This document shows, piece after piece, positions 8,166 to 17,096 of a DNA stretch of 64,000 nt (positions are counted from its first letter, which is position 1; every line of letters begins with the position of its first letter). Location of the stretch: NCBI RefSeq assembly GCF_000199675.1, contig NC_014960.1, positions 1,116,001-1,180,000 on the forward strand. The letters are read 5' to 3'. Both the position numbers and the translations under genes were made by a program. Source of the DNA: Anaerolinea thermophila UNI-1. GTDB lineage: Bacteria; Chloroflexota; Anaerolineae; Anaerolineales; Anaerolineaceae. The notes beneath the pieces were generated by a model. It had not been told where the DNA came from and searched no databases. It was given only the letters and a program-made list of their open reading frames with translations.

Positions 8166-8726
8166 GTGTCTCGTATAGGACGTTTACCTGTGGTTATTCC
8201 CTCTGGCGTGCAGGTGGGGGTGGATGGGCTGAGTGTGACCGTCAAAGGTCCCCGTGGAACACTTGCTCGCACCTTCGCGCCGGGTGTCCAGATTACGCTG
8301 GAAGGCAATCAGGTGCAGGTGACGCGCGAATCGGACGAGCCGCGCATCAAAGCCTTGCACGGCACCACCCGTGCACTCATCCAGAATATGGTGACCGGTG
8401 TGAGCACCGGCTTCACCAAGGTGCTGGAGATTGAAGGGGTGGGTTACCGCGCCAGCATGGAAGGTAAAAATCTGGTGTTGAATGTGGGGTATTCGCCCCC
8501 CGTCGTCGTTGAACCGCCTGCGGGCATCACCTTTGAGGTGGAAGAGCGCACCCGGCAAATTCGGGTCATCGGCGCCGATGCTGAACAGGTGGGACAGATA
8601 GCCGCGGATATCCGCAAGATCCGCCCGCCGGAACCCTACAAGGGCAAAGGCATCCACTATCTGGGTGAGAAGATTCGCCGCAAAGCCGGTAAATCGGGCA
8701 AGGGCGGTAAAGGTGGCAAGAAATAG
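8166..8726 (+). CDS. rplF: 50S ribosomal protein L6
   Basis: L6 lies near the sarcin-ricin loop and the factor-binding site. GTG start at 8166 with GAAGGAGG upstream gives MSRIGRLPVVIPSGVQV. The two repeated domains end with PPEPYKGKGIHYLGEKIRRKAGKSG, the family signature, then a short GK-rich tail. 186 residues. Confidence 0.96.
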   Translation: MSRIGRLPVVIPSGVQVGVDGLSVTVKGPRGTLARTFAPGVQITLEGNQVQVTRESDEPRIKALHGTTRALIQNMVTGVSTGFTKVLEIEGVGYRASMEGKNLVLNVGYSPPVVVEPPAGITFEVEERTRQIRVIGADAEQVGQIAADIRKIRPPEPYKGKGIHYLGEKIRRKAGKSGKGGKGGKK

Positions 8727-8736
8727 CAGGTGAGAT

Positions 8737-9102
8737 ATGGCAAAACGAACTCGTGCTGAAGGACGTTTACATCGGCATCGCCGCGTGCGCATGAAAGTAC
8801 AGGGCACGCCTGAGCGCCCTCGCCTCAGCGTCTATCGCAGTCTGGCGGAAATTTACGCTCAGGTGATTGATGACCAGGCTGGTCATACGCTGGCGGCCGC
8901 ATCAAGCATTGATCATGAACTGCGCGAGAAAACCGCCGGTTTGAATAAGACCGAACAGGCAAAACTGGTTGGTAAACTGGTTGCCGAGCGCGCCCTTGCC
9001 AAGGGCATCAAGCAAGTTGTCTTTGACCGTGGCGGTTTCCGCTACATCGGTCGCGTCAAGGCTCTGGCAGATGCTGCCCGCGAAGCCGGTCTGGATTTCT
9101 AA
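8737..9102 (+). CDS. rplR: 50S ribosomal protein L18
   Basis: L18 carries 5S rRNA into the 50S subunit together with L5. The 121 residues contain RVRMKVQGTPERPRLSVYRS and end GRVKALADAAREAGLDF, both typical. It is 10 bp from rplF. Confidence 0.96.
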   Translation: MAKRTRAEGRLHRHRRVRMKVQGTPERPRLSVYRSLAEIYAQVIDDQAGHTLAAASSIDHELREKTAGLNKTEQAKLVGKLVAERALAKGIKQVVFDRGGFRYIGRVKALADAAREAGLDF

Positions 9103-9121
9103 GGAAGGAAGGTCCTGATCC

Positions 9122-9658
9122 ATGATGGACATGATGGAATATCCAAGTATTGAAACCCAGTATGACGAGCGCGTGATTGAAATTGCGCGGGTTGCCAAAG
9201 TCGTCAAAGGTGGCCGCCGCTTTCAATTCCGTGTGACGGTTGTGGCTGGTGATAACAAAGGTCATGTGGGTTTAGGGGTTGGTAAAGCCAACGCTGTGCC
9301 GGATGCCATGCGCAAGGCCACGGAACGCGCCCGCAAGAACATGCGCAAGATCAGCATGTTTGGGACGACCATCCCGCATGAGGTGATCGGAAAAGTGGGC
9401 GGTTCGAAGGTTCTGCTCAAACCGGCTTCCCCCGGTACCGGCGTGATTGCCGCAGGTGGCGTGCGCGCTGTTCTGGAAGCCGCTGGCATCCGCGATATCC
9501 TCACCAAATCGCTGGGCAGTTCGAATGTGCTCAACGTGGTGCAGGCAACCTTTGAAGCCCTTGACCAGCTGAAATTCCCTGAAGAGGAAGCCGCTCATCG
9601 CGGTAAGGCTGTGGAAGAAATTTTGCCGTTCTGGGAGCGGAGGAAGAAACATGACTGA
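9122..9658 (+). CDS. rpsE: 30S ribosomal protein S5
   Basis: S5 lines the mRNA entry channel and contributes to decoding accuracy. The double-stranded RNA-binding domain is visible as RVAKVVKGGRRFQFRVTVVAGD, and the C-terminal domain as GSKVLLKPASPGTGVIAAGG and AAGIRDILTKSLGSSN. 178 residues. The 3' end overlaps rpmD by 8 bp. Confidence 0.96.
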   Translation: MMDMMEYPSIETQYDERVIEIARVAKVVKGGRRFQFRVTVVAGDNKGHVGLGVGKANAVPDAMRKATERARKNMRKISMFGTTIPHEVIGKVGGSKVLLKPASPGTGVIAAGGVRAVLEAAGIRDILTKSLGSSNVLNVVQATFEALDQLKFPEEEAAHRGKAVEEILPFWERRKKHD

Positions 9659-9851
9659 AGCGACCGAACCGAAAATGTTGAAAATTACGCTGGTCAAAAG
9701 CCCCATCGGTTACTCCGAGAGGCATAAAGCCACGGTGCGTGCTCTGGGCCTGCGCAAATTGCATCAGAGCGTTGTACACCCCGATTCCCCTTCCTTGCGG
9801 GGAATGCTTCTCAAAGTGAACCATCTGGTGAAAGTTGAGGAAGTGAAATGA
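9651..9851 (+). CDS. rpmD: 50S ribosomal protein L30
   Basis: L30 is a small non-universal 50S protein. The 66 residues contain LKITLVKSPIGYSERHKATV and GLRKLHQSVVHPDSPSLRGM, diagnostic of the family. It overlaps rpsE by 8 bp and rplO by 4 bp. Confidence 0.94.
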   Translation: MTEATEPKMLKITLVKSPIGYSERHKATVRALGLRKLHQSVVHPDSPSLRGMLLKVNHLVKVEEVK

Positions 9852-10300
9852 AACTTCACGATCTTTTCCCGAACGAAGGTGCCAAGAAAAAGCACAAACG
9901 CAAGGGTATTGGTATCGCGGCTGGTCAGGGTAAAACCGCCGGTCGCGGTACCAAAGGCGAAGGGGCGCGCTCCGGTCAGGGTGGTAAACTCTACCGGCAG
10001 GGCGGTAACCTGCCCTTCTACCGCCGCTTACCCTTCATGCGTGGTGAAGGCTTTACTCCCCCCAATCAGGTGGAGTACAATGAAGTCAACGTCGAACAGT
10101 TGGAACGCTTCCCGGAAGGCACAGTTGTCACTCCGGAACTGCTAGCCCAGGCGGGCATGCTGCACAAAAACAGCAACCCGGTCGTGATCCTCGGTCGTGG
10201 TGAATTGACCCGCGCTTTGACTGTTCAGGCGCAACGTGTCACCAAAGGCGCGCGTGCAAAAATCGAAGCCGCCGGTGGTAAGGTGGAATTGATAGCCTAG
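9848..10300 (+). CDS. rplO: 50S ribosomal protein L15
   Basis: L15 is a late-assembly 50S protein. The glycine-rich N-terminal part (GIAAGQGKTAGRGTKGEGAR, GGNLPFYRRLPFMRGEGF) and the C-terminal VILGRGELTRALTVQA region are intact in 150 residues. It precedes secY by 16 bp, the usual spc operon order. Confidence 0.96.
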   Translation: MKLHDLFPNEGAKKKHKRKGIGIAAGQGKTAGRGTKGEGARSGQGGKLYRQGGNLPFYRRLPFMRGEGFTPPNQVEYNEVNVEQLERFPEGTVVTPELLAQAGMLHKNSNPVVILGRGELTRALTVQAQRVTKGARAKIEAAGGKVELIA

Positions 10301-10316
10301 TATCAGGAGACCTTTT

Positions 10317-11663
10317 ATGAAACGGTCTGCTTGGCGTTACCTGTGGAAGTCGGTCGATATTCGTCAGAAACTGCTCATCACGTTTCTGCTGTTAGTGATC
10401 TACCGGCTGGCTGCCAACATCCCCGTTCCCGGGGTGAATACCGAGGTGATTCGCGGTTTACTGCAGGGGTCGGGTGGAGCCCAGTCTTTCCTGGGCTTAC
10501 TCGACCTGCTCTCGGGCGGTACCATTTCCAACTTCTCCATCCTGGCGATGGGAGTGTACCCTTACATTACTGCTCAGATTATCCTGCAACTGCTGGTCCC
10601 CATCATCCCGGCATTGGAACAGCGGCTGAAAGATAACCCCCGCGAGGGGCAAATCTGGATGGAAAAGTGGACCATCATCCTGACCATCCCCATGGCGTTC
10701 CTCTCGGCCATTGGGCAGATTAACATCTTCGGCTCGCTGTTGCAGGGGGGGATTGCTGCCATCCTGCCCAATTACGGGTGGAGCGGCGCAAATCTTTTGC
10801 CTACCCTGACAGTGATTCTCACTATGATGGGTGGGACCATGTTCGGCATCTGGCTGGGCCAACTCATTTCAGAGTACGGTATCCCCAAGCAAGGCCTGTC
10901 GTTGATCATCTTTGCCGGTATCGTTGCGCGCATTCCTGCGAACTTACTCTCCATCTTGAGCGATCAGCAAAATGGTTGGTGGATGTTGCTGGTTATTCTG
11001 GCTATCCTGGTGCTGACCATTTTCGCCATCGTGTATGTTCAGCAGGGGCGCCGCAACGTACCGGTGGTATTCCCGGGGCGGCGCGTGGGCAATCGCATGT
11101 CCATGCCGGTGCATAGCAACCTGCCGCTGATGGTCAACATGGCGGGCATGATCCCGTTGATTTTTGCTCAGGCGATTTTGACTTTCCCCTCCATGCTGGC
11201 AAGTTACTTCATCCTGTCCAAAACGGAGTGGGTGGCAAATGCAGCCCGGGATATTCAGCGGTTGTTCAGTTCTCAAAGCGCTCTGTACATCATCATCTAT
11301 TTCCTGATGGTGGTGCTGTTTACATTCTTCTACACCGATGTGCTGTTCCAGCAACAGAACTATGGTGAAAACCTGAAGAAACAGGGCGCGCAGATCCAAG
11401 GTGTGTTACGTGGTGAAGCCACTCAGAAGTACCTGAGTAAAGTTCAGCGTCGCATCACCCTTCCGGGGGCTCTCTTCCTCGGGCTGGTAGCCGTTCTGCC
11501 TTACATTGTGCATGCTCTCTTACCGGCAAATGCCGGGGCAGGGTTGCTGCTCATCTCGGCGGCGGGCTTGCTCATCGTGGTGGGTGTGGTGCGCGATACC
11601 TTCACCATCATTGATACCGAATTGAAACTGCACGGTTATCAGGAAAGCCTCATCAAAGGGTAG
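10317..11663 (+). CDS. secY: Preprotein translocase subunit SecY
   Basis: SecY is the channel of the Sec translocon in the cytoplasmic membrane. The 448-residue product has about ten hydrophobic segments and the family landmarks RLAANIPVPGVN near the N terminus, GVYPYITAQIILQLL in TM2, and the C-terminal cytosolic loop region before GYQESLIKG. Encoded between rplO and adk as in most bacteria. Confidence 0.97.
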   Translation: MKRSAWRYLWKSVDIRQKLLITFLLLVIYRLAANIPVPGVNTEVIRGLLQGSGGAQSFLGLLDLLSGGTISNFSILAMGVYPYITAQIILQLLVPIIPALEQRLKDNPREGQIWMEKWTIILTIPMAFLSAIGQINIFGSLLQGGIAAILPNYGWSGANLLPTLTVILTMMGGTMFGIWLGQLISEYGIPKQGLSLIIFAGIVARIPANLLSILSDQQNGWWMLLVILAILVLTIFAIVYVQQGRRNVPVVFPGRRVGNRMSMPVHSNLPLMVNMAGMIPLIFAQAILTFPSMLASYFILSKTEWVANAARDIQRLFSSQSALYIIIYFLMVVLFTFFYTDVLFQQQNYGENLKKQGAQIQGVLRGEATQKYLSKVQRRITLPGALFLGLVAVLPYIVHALLPANAGAGLLLISAAGLLIVVGVVRDTFTIIDTELKLHGYQESLIKG

Positions 11664-11669
11664 GGGCGT

Positions 11670-12332
11670 ATGGCAACATACATTGTGCTGTTAGGACCTC
11701 CGGGTGCAGGAAAAGGAACGCAGGCAACTCAGATTGTACAAACCTTTGGGTTGGCCCATGTTTCTACCGGCGACCTGTTCCGCGAAAACCTGCGCAACCA
11801 GACCGAATTGGGGCAACTGGCGGCAAGTTACATGAATGCCGGCAAACTGGTCCCCGATGATGTCACCATCGCTATGGTCCGGGAGCGTATTACCCGTCCC
11901 GATTGTGCGCAGGGGGTGCTTTTCGATGGCTTCCCGCGTACAGTGGCTCAGGCAGATGCTTTATCTGCTATGCTGGCGGAACTTTCGGGGAAAGTGGACT
12001 GTGTTCCCTACATCTCCGTACCGGCTGAGGTGCTGGTGGAACGCCTGAGCGGGCGCATCAGTTGCCCAACTTGCGGGCGGGTTTACCATGTCACCAATAA
12101 CCCTCCGAAACAGCCCGGTGTGTGTGATGCCGATGGTACGCCTCTGATTCAACGAGAAGACGATAAACCGGAAACCGTGCGAAAACGGATTGAAGAGTAC
12201 CTTAAAAACACTGCGCCGTTGATTGATTACTATCGCGAGCGCCAGTTGCTGGTGGAAATTGATGGTACCCAGTCTATTGAAGTTGTAAGCCAACAAATTC
12301 TCAACGCCATCCGAAAGGTAAAAGCATCGTGA
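11670..12332 (+). CDS. adk: Adenylate kinase
   Basis: This enzyme interconverts AMP plus ATP and two ADP in the cytoplasm. The P-loop GPPGAGKGTQ is at residues 8-17, followed by the LVPDDVTIAMVRERI and FDGFPRT motifs. The LID carries CPTCG and a later C-x2-D pair, consistent with a zinc-stabilised long-form enzyme. 220 residues. The stop overlaps the map start by 4 bp. Confidence 0.97.
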   Translation: MATYIVLLGPPGAGKGTQATQIVQTFGLAHVSTGDLFRENLRNQTELGQLAASYMNAGKLVPDDVTIAMVRERITRPDCAQGVLFDGFPRTVAQADALSAMLAELSGKVDCVPYISVPAEVLVERLSGRISCPTCGRVYHVTNNPPKQPGVCDADGTPLIQREDDKPETVRKRIEEYLKNTAPLIDYYRERQLLVEIDGTQSIEVVSQQILNAIRKVKAS

Positions 12333-13141
12333 GCTGGGATCGTCAAATCACCATCAAGACCCCGCAGGAACTGGAAATCATGCGCGAGGCAGGAAAAATC
12401 AACGCCGAAGCGCTGGCGGCCGCCCGTGCCGCTATCCAGCCTGGCGCTACCACTGCCGACGTCAACGCAGCAGCGGAAGCCGTGCTGAAAAAGTATGGGG
12501 TATATTCGCCCTTCAAAAACTATCCGGGACCGTATCCCTATCCTGCCAGCACCTGTGTCAGCATCAACGATGAACTGGTGCATGGCATTCCCAGCAAGAC
12601 CCGGAAGATCAAGGAAGGGGATATTGTCACGGTGGATTGCGGCACGGTGTACCGTGGCTTTGTGGCAGATGCTGCTTTCACGGTGGGCGTGGGGCAAATT
12701 TCTGAGGTGGCTCGCAAGTTGTTAGAGGTGACCGAAGGCGCGCTTTATGCGGGCATTCGGCAAATGAAGCCGGGCAATCGCGTGGGAGACATTTCGGCGG
12801 CTATTCAACATTATGTGGAAAGCCGTGGTTTTCATGTTACCCGCGAGTATACCGGTCATGGTGTGGGGCGGCGCATGCACGAAGGTCCGCAGGTACCCAA
12901 TTACGGGGTTCCGGGACGTGGCTTACTGCTCCGACCGGGGTTGACCATTGCGCTGGAGCCGATGGTGCTGGTTGGAACCTGGCAGACCCGCGTTCTGGCG
13001 GATGAGTGGACGGTGGCTTCTGCAGATGGTTCGCTCACAGCCCACTTTGAACACACCATTGCAGTCACCGAAGATGGACCGGTAATCCTTACCCTGTTAG
13101 GGGAGGATGAGTCTGGACAAAAACGGGCAAGCGGCATATAA
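12329..13141 (+). CDS. map: Methionine aminopeptidase, type I
   Basis: The enzyme removes the initiator Met from nascent proteins. The metal ligands can be read as Asp in TVDCG, Asp in VADAAFT, His in GHGVGRRMHE, Glu in ALEPM and Glu in FEHTIAVTEDG. GTG start at 12329 overlaps the adk stop. At 270 residues it has about 20 extra C-terminal residues compared with the usual 250. The end of the gene contains a strong promoter. Confidence 0.96.
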   Translation: MSWDRQITIKTPQELEIMREAGKINAEALAAARAAIQPGATTADVNAAAEAVLKKYGVYSPFKNYPGPYPYPASTCVSINDELVHGIPSKTRKIKEGDIVTVDCGTVYRGFVADAAFTVGVGQISEVARKLLEVTEGALYAGIRQMKPGNRVGDISAAIQHYVESRGFHVTREYTGHGVGRRMHEGPQVPNYGVPGRGLLLRPGLTIALEPMVLVGTWQTRVLADEWTVASADGSLTAHFEHTIAVTEDGPVILTLLGEDESGQKRASGI

Positions 13142-13142
13142 T
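13114..13142 (+). promoter_or_regulatory. Internal promoter for rpmJ-rpsM-rpsK-rpsD-rpoA-rplQ
   Basis: TGGACA (13114-13119) and TATAAT (13137-13142) are 17 bp apart, overlapping the last codons of map. A start near 13149 would give a leader of about 40 nt before rpmJ and allow the alpha operon to be expressed apart from the spc genes. Confidence 0.7.
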
Positions 13143-13190
13143 AACAACTTTGGTTTGCCTGTTGCGATTATGACGAAGGAGTAAGGAATC

Positions 13191-13304
13191 ATGAGAGTTT
13201 CGCCATCCATCAAGAAACGCTGCGCGAAATGCAAAATCGTGAAACGCGGCGGACGGTTGTATGTCATTTGTGAAAATCCTAAGCACAAGCAGCGACAGGG
13301 GTAG
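13191..13304 (+). CDS. rpmJ: 50S ribosomal protein L36
   Basis: L36 is the smallest 50S protein and late-assembling. The 37-residue product begins MRVSPSIKKRCAKCK and ends ENPKHKQRQG, with the three Cys and one His (C-x2-C, C, H) of the zinc-binding form. AAGGAGTAAGG precedes the ATG. In most bacteria infA stands just before it; here only 49 bp separate it from map. Confidence 0.96.
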   Translation: MRVSPSIKKRCAKCKIVKRGGRLYVICENPKHKQRQG

Positions 13305-13310
13305 TCAAGT

Positions 13311-13697
13311 ATGGCACGTATTGAAGGTGTAGATCTTCCGCGCAATAAGCGGGTCGAGGTCGCTCTGACCTACATTTATGGTATCGGCCCCACGCGGGCA
13401 CGCGAAACACTGGCGGCTACCAAAGTCAACCCCGATACCCGGGTGAAGGACCTGACTGAAGCCGAAGTAAACGCGCTGCGCGATTACATTGCCCGCAATT
13501 ACACTGTGGAGGGTGACCTCCGCCGCGAAGTTCAGATGAGCATTAAGCGGCTGATCGAAATTGGGTGCTATCGTGGTTTGCGGCACCGCCGCAATCTGCC
13601 CGTGCGCGGACAGCGCACGCGCACCAATGCGCGCACCCGCAAAGGACCTCGCAAGACGGTTGCGGGTCGTGGTCGCCGCCGTGGCGCCAAGAAGTAA
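13311..13697 (+). CDS. rpsM: 30S ribosomal protein S13
   Basis: S13 contacts P-site tRNA and forms head-50S bridges. The family start MARIEGVDLPRNKRVEVALT and the C-terminal GLRHRRNLPVRGQRTRTNAR motif are present, with a basic tail. 128 residues. 6 bp after rpmJ, but 126 bp before rpsK. Confidence 0.97.
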   Translation: MARIEGVDLPRNKRVEVALTYIYGIGPTRARETLAATKVNPDTRVKDLTEAEVNALRDYIARNYTVEGDLRREVQMSIKRLIEIGCYRGLRHRRNLPVRGQRTRTNARTRKGPRKTVAGRGRRRGAKK

Positions 13698-13713
13698 TCT
13701 CTGGCACAGGATG

Positions 13714-13761
13714 GAGGACGGAGGTAGGGATCTTCCTCTCCCTCCGCGGCACTCCGTCCTC
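13714..13761 (+). promoter_or_regulatory. Inverted repeat between rpsM and rpsK
   Basis: GAGGACGGAG (13714-13723) pairs perfectly with CTCCGTCCTC (13752-13761), with further complementarity inside the loop (GGTAGGGA / TCTCCCTCC). A short T-run occurs some bases downstream (13780-13784). It may be a processing site or partial attenuator in the alpha operon; the role is inferred. Confidence 0.45.
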
Positions 13762-13823
13762 GCCTGTTTGTCAAAGAATCTTTTTGGCTGGAACCTGGAT
13801 GTAACGTAAACAGGAAAGGGAGT

Positions 13824-14228
13824 ATGGCACAAAACGTACGTTCTGCACGAAGAGGTGGCTCGGCAAAGAAAGTCAAGCGAACGTTGACTTCCGGGCAAAT
13901 CCACATTTACGCCTCTTTCAACAATACCATTGTGACCGTCACGGACCAACAGGGGAACACCGTCTGCTGGGGGTCCTCCGGATCGGCTGGCTTCAAAGGG
14001 TCGCGCAAAAGCACGCCCTTTGCGGCGCGTCTGGCGGCAGAGCAGGCTGTGAAAGCCGCGATGGCTATGGGATTGCAAGAGGCTGATTTGATTGTCAAGG
14101 GGCCTGGCCCCGGTCGTGAGTCCGCCATCCGCGCTGTTCAGGCGATGGGTGTGCGTGTGCGCTCGATTGCTGATGTCACGCCGGTTCCGCACAACGGATG
14201 CCGGCCTCCGAAGAAACGCCGCGTCTAA
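13824..14228 (+). CDS. rpsK: 30S ribosomal protein S11
   Basis: S11 lies on the platform near the E site. The 134 residues include GQIHIYASFNNTIVTVTD, VCWGSSGSAGFKGSRKSTP and the C-terminal DVTPVPHNGCRPPKKRRV. AGGAAAGGGAGT precedes the start. Confidence 0.97.
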   Translation: MAQNVRSARRGGSAKKVKRTLTSGQIHIYASFNNTIVTVTDQQGNTVCWGSSGSAGFKGSRKSTPFAARLAAEQAVKAAMAMGLQEADLIVKGPGPGRESAIRAVQAMGVRVRSIADVTPVPHNGCRPPKKRRV

Positions 14229-14242
14229 AAGGGGAAGGTTGT

Positions 14243-14881
14243 ATGGGTAAATATCTTGGGCCGGTTTGTAAACTTTGCCGGCGAGAAGGCGAAAAATTGT
14301 TCCTTAAAGGGGAACGCTGCTATAGCCCCAAATGCTCGTTTGAAAAGCGCGGTTTTGCTCCTGGTCAGCATGGCCGCACACAGCAGGGGCGTAGTGAACG
14401 CGAATCTGACTACGCGCGTCAGTTGCGCGCCAAACAGAAGGCTCGCCGGGTTTATGGCATTTTTGAGCGTCAGTTCCGCCGCTACTTCGGCCTGGCGCTT
14501 CGCAAGAAAGGTCTGACCGGTTTGAACCTGTTGCAAACCCTGGAAATGCGCCTGGATAATGTGGTTTTCCGCATGGGCTTTGCTTCCAGCCGCGCGCAGG
14601 CGCGTCAACTGGTCAACCATGGGCATATTCAGGTCAACAACCACCGCGCAGATATTCCCTCCATGCTGGTCAAGCCGGGGGATATCATCTCCGTCAAGGA
14701 AAGCGCCCGCAGTCTGACCTATTGGAAAGACCTGCTGGATGTGGTTGATCGACGCACCTGCCCGATGTGGATTGACCGCGATACCAAGAATCTTTCCGGC
14801 CGAATTCTGCGACTGCCGGAACGGTCTGAAATTGACGGCAACCTCAACGAACAGTTGATCGTTGAGTACTACTCTCGCTAA
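14243..14881 (+). CDS. rpsD: 30S ribosomal protein S4, zinc-containing form
   Basis: S4 nucleates 30S assembly and regulates the alpha operon in some bacteria. The N terminus keeps the four cysteines of the zinc-binding form (CKLCRREGEKLF...CYSPKC). The S4 RNA-binding domain follows (MRLDNVVFRMGFASSRAQAR). ATG at 14243 gives the family start MGKYLGPVCK with GGGGAAGG upstream; the in-frame ATG at 14198 lies inside rpsK. 212 residues. Confidence 0.96.
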   Translation: MGKYLGPVCKLCRREGEKLFLKGERCYSPKCSFEKRGFAPGQHGRTQQGRSERESDYARQLRAKQKARRVYGIFERQFRRYFGLALRKKGLTGLNLLQTLEMRLDNVVFRMGFASSRAQARQLVNHGHIQVNNHRADIPSMLVKPGDIISVKESARSLTYWKDLLDVVDRRTCPMWIDRDTKNLSGRILRLPERSEIDGNLNEQLIVEYYSR

Positions 14882-14929
14882 GGCTCGATGAAGTCCGGGG
14901 CGAAAAGTTACGCCGGGAAGGGGTGAAAC

Positions 14930-15895
14930 GTGGCTGCTCTAACAAATATGGTAACGCCAAAAGTCGAGCGAGAAGCAGAGGCTCGCAATTATGGAAAATT
15001 CATCATTGGGCCACTGGAAGGCGGTTACGGGGTGACTCTGGGCAACGCCCTGCGGCGTGTTCTGCTCTCCTCTCTGGAAGGCGCCGCGGTGACCTCTATC
15101 CGCATCTCCGATGTCCTGCATGAGTTCAGCGATATCCCTGGGGTGCGTGAAGACGTGATTCAGGTGATGTTGAATATCAAACAACTGCGCCTGATTCTGC
15201 ATGACGTGGAAACTACTCACATGCACCTGGAAGTGCGCGGAGAAGGCACGGTCACTGCCGCAGATATCCAAGCGCCGGCCGAGGTGGAAATTGTCAACCC
15301 TGAACTCGAACTGTTCACAGTGGATGACCCAAACACTCGCCTGGAGATCGATTTTACGGTCAGCCGCGGGCGGGGCTACTCGCCGGCTTCGGAGCGAAGC
15401 GGTCGCCTACCTATTGGCGAACTGCCCGTGGACGCCATCTTCAGCCCGGTGAAACGTGTCAACTGGTCGGTCACTGCCGCGCGTGTTGGACAAAGCACCA
15501 ACTATGACCGTCTGATTCTGGAAATCTGGACCGACGGTACCATCACACCAGAAAACGCGCTGAGCACTTCGGCAAAGATTCTCATTGACCATCTCCGCTA
15601 CATCACCGGCGTTAGCGCCGAGAGTTTGGCGGTGACGGTGGAGAAGGAAGTTGCCGGTGGGCGTTTGACCAGTGAGGCGGCGGAGACACCCATCGAGAAT
15701 CTGGATCTCTCGGTGCGGGTCTTCAACTCCCTCAAACGCACGGGTATCACCACTGTGGGCGATGTGCTGGAGTTGCTGGAAAAAGGAGAGGACGCTGTGA
15801 TGTCCATCCGCAACTTTGGCGAAAAGAGCCTGGATGAATTACGACAGAAGATGCGGGAAAAAGGTTTCCTGCGCGATGAAAAAACTGTGGAGTGA
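14930..15895 (+). CDS. rpoA: RNA polymerase alpha subunit
   Basis: Alpha dimerises to nucleate RNA polymerase assembly, and its C-terminal domain contacts UP elements and regulators. The N-terminal domain (about residues 1-230) shows GYGVTLGNALRRVLLSSLEG. The C-terminal helix-hairpin domain (about 250-321) shows NSLKRTGITTVGDVLEL and RNFGEKSLDELRQKM. GTG start at 14930 has AAGGGGTG upstream; an ATG six codons in is an alternative. 321 residues. Confidence 0.96.
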   Translation: MAALTNMVTPKVEREAEARNYGKFIIGPLEGGYGVTLGNALRRVLLSSLEGAAVTSIRISDVLHEFSDIPGVREDVIQVMLNIKQLRLILHDVETTHMHLEVRGEGTVTAADIQAPAEVEIVNPELELFTVDDPNTRLEIDFTVSRGRGYSPASERSGRLPIGELPVDAIFSPVKRVNWSVTAARVGQSTNYDRLILEIWTDGTITPENALSTSAKILIDHLRYITGVSAESLAVTVEKEVAGGRLTSEAAETPIENLDLSVRVFNSLKRTGITTVGDVLELLEKGEDAVMSIRNFGEKSLDELRQKMREKGFLRDEKTVE

Positions 15896-15901
15896 GCGAA
15901 T

Positions 15902-16279
15902 ATGCGACATGCTGTAGCCGGTTACAAACTTGGACGTTCAAAAGGACAGCGCAACAGCCTGCGGCGTACGCTCATCAATCAGCTGTTTACTCACGAGCGT
16001 ATTCGCACCACCCGCGCTAAGGCACTTGCCATTCGTGGGGATGCTGAGCGATTGATTACGCTGGCGCGCAATAGCAGCAAAGGCACCGATATTGACAAGG
16101 TGAATGCTCGCCGTCGCGCCGCTGCTCGCCTGGGCAACCCGGCGACCGTGCGCAAGCTGTTTGATGACATTGCCCCGCGTTATGCCAATCGCAATGGCGG
16201 GTATACCCGTATTGTGAAATTGGGTCCGCGCCTGGGCGATGCCGCCGAAATGGTTCTGATTGAACTGGTAGAAGGATAA
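15902..16279 (+). CDS. rplQ: 50S ribosomal protein L17
   Basis: L17 surrounds the tunnel exit. The N-terminal MRHAVAGYKLGRSKGQR, the FTHERIRTTRAKA motif and the C-terminal RNGGYTRIVKLGPRLGDAAE match the family. 125 residues, 6 bp after rpoA. Confidence 0.97.
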   Translation: MRHAVAGYKLGRSKGQRNSLRRTLINQLFTHERIRTTRAKALAIRGDAERLITLARNSSKGTDIDKVNARRRAAARLGNPATVRKLFDDIAPRYANRNGGYTRIVKLGPRLGDAAEMVLIELVEG

Positions 16280-16307
16280 ACACCATCCGGTTCAATGCCG
16301 GTGTGGT

Positions 16308-17087
16308 ATGGCACGTTACAAAGTGATTCTTGCCTACGACGGCACGCACTTTCAGGGGTTTCAGCGACAGGCTGGCGCCCGTACGGTGCAGGCAGAGGTA
16401 GAAAAGGCATTGCGTTCGCTGGGATGGGGAGAAGAATCCCTCCTCTCCAGCGGACGGACAGATACCGGAGTGCATGCTAGCGGACAGGTGATTGCCTTTG
16501 ATCTCGATTGGCGGCACTCTCTGGAAGCCCTGCGCAATGCTCTGAATGCCCGTCTTCCTGAAGATGTGGCAGCAAAGCAGGTGGAAGAAGTGCCGGGTGA
16601 TTTTCATCCGCGCTTCAATGCCATTGAGAGGGCATACCTCTACCGCATCATCGTTGCAGAAACTCGCGACCCTTTGCGGGAACGCTATGCGTGGCGCCTC
16701 TGGCCCCCACTGGAAGCCCCTGAAGCCCTGCAGAGCGCCGCGCAAGCCCTTTGTGGCACCCACGATTTTTCCGCTTTTGGCACTCCTCCCGTTGAAGGGG
16801 GGAGCACCCTCCGGCACATTTACCAGGCGGAGTGGCGGGAAAACGGGGACGAATGGCTCTTTGAGGTGCGCGGAAATGCCTTCCTGTACCACATGGTGCG
16901 TCGCATGGTGTGGGCGCAGGTGCAGGTTGGACTGAACCGGTTGAGTCTGGCGGACTTTCTGGAAGCCGTTCAACAGGCTCGACCGTTACCGCCCGGCTTG
17001 GCACCCGCTCATGGGTTGGTGTTGACCGGGGTGCGTTATGCCGAAAACAGGCAGGAAGCAAAAAACTGGATGAGATCCTTGCTGTAA
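16308..17087 (+). CDS. truA: tRNA pseudouridine(38-40) synthase TruA
   Basis: TruA makes pseudouridine at positions 38-40 of many tRNAs. The catalytic Asp is in GRTDTGVHASGQV (about residues 50-62), and the N-terminal YDGTHFQGFQRQ and C-terminal FLYHMVRRMV motifs are present. 259 residues. truA between rplQ and rplM is a common gene order, so it is probably part of the same transcript. Confidence 0.96.
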   Translation: MARYKVILAYDGTHFQGFQRQAGARTVQAEVEKALRSLGWGEESLLSSGRTDTGVHASGQVIAFDLDWRHSLEALRNALNARLPEDVAAKQVEEVPGDFHPRFNAIERAYLYRIIVAETRDPLRERYAWRLWPPLEAPEALQSAAQALCGTHDFSAFGTPPVEGGSTLRHIYQAEWRENGDEWLFEVRGNAFLYHMVRRMVWAQVQVGLNRLSLADFLEAVQQARPLPPGLAPAHGLVLTGVRYAENRQEAKNWMRSLL

Positions 17088-17096
17088 GGTGAGACA

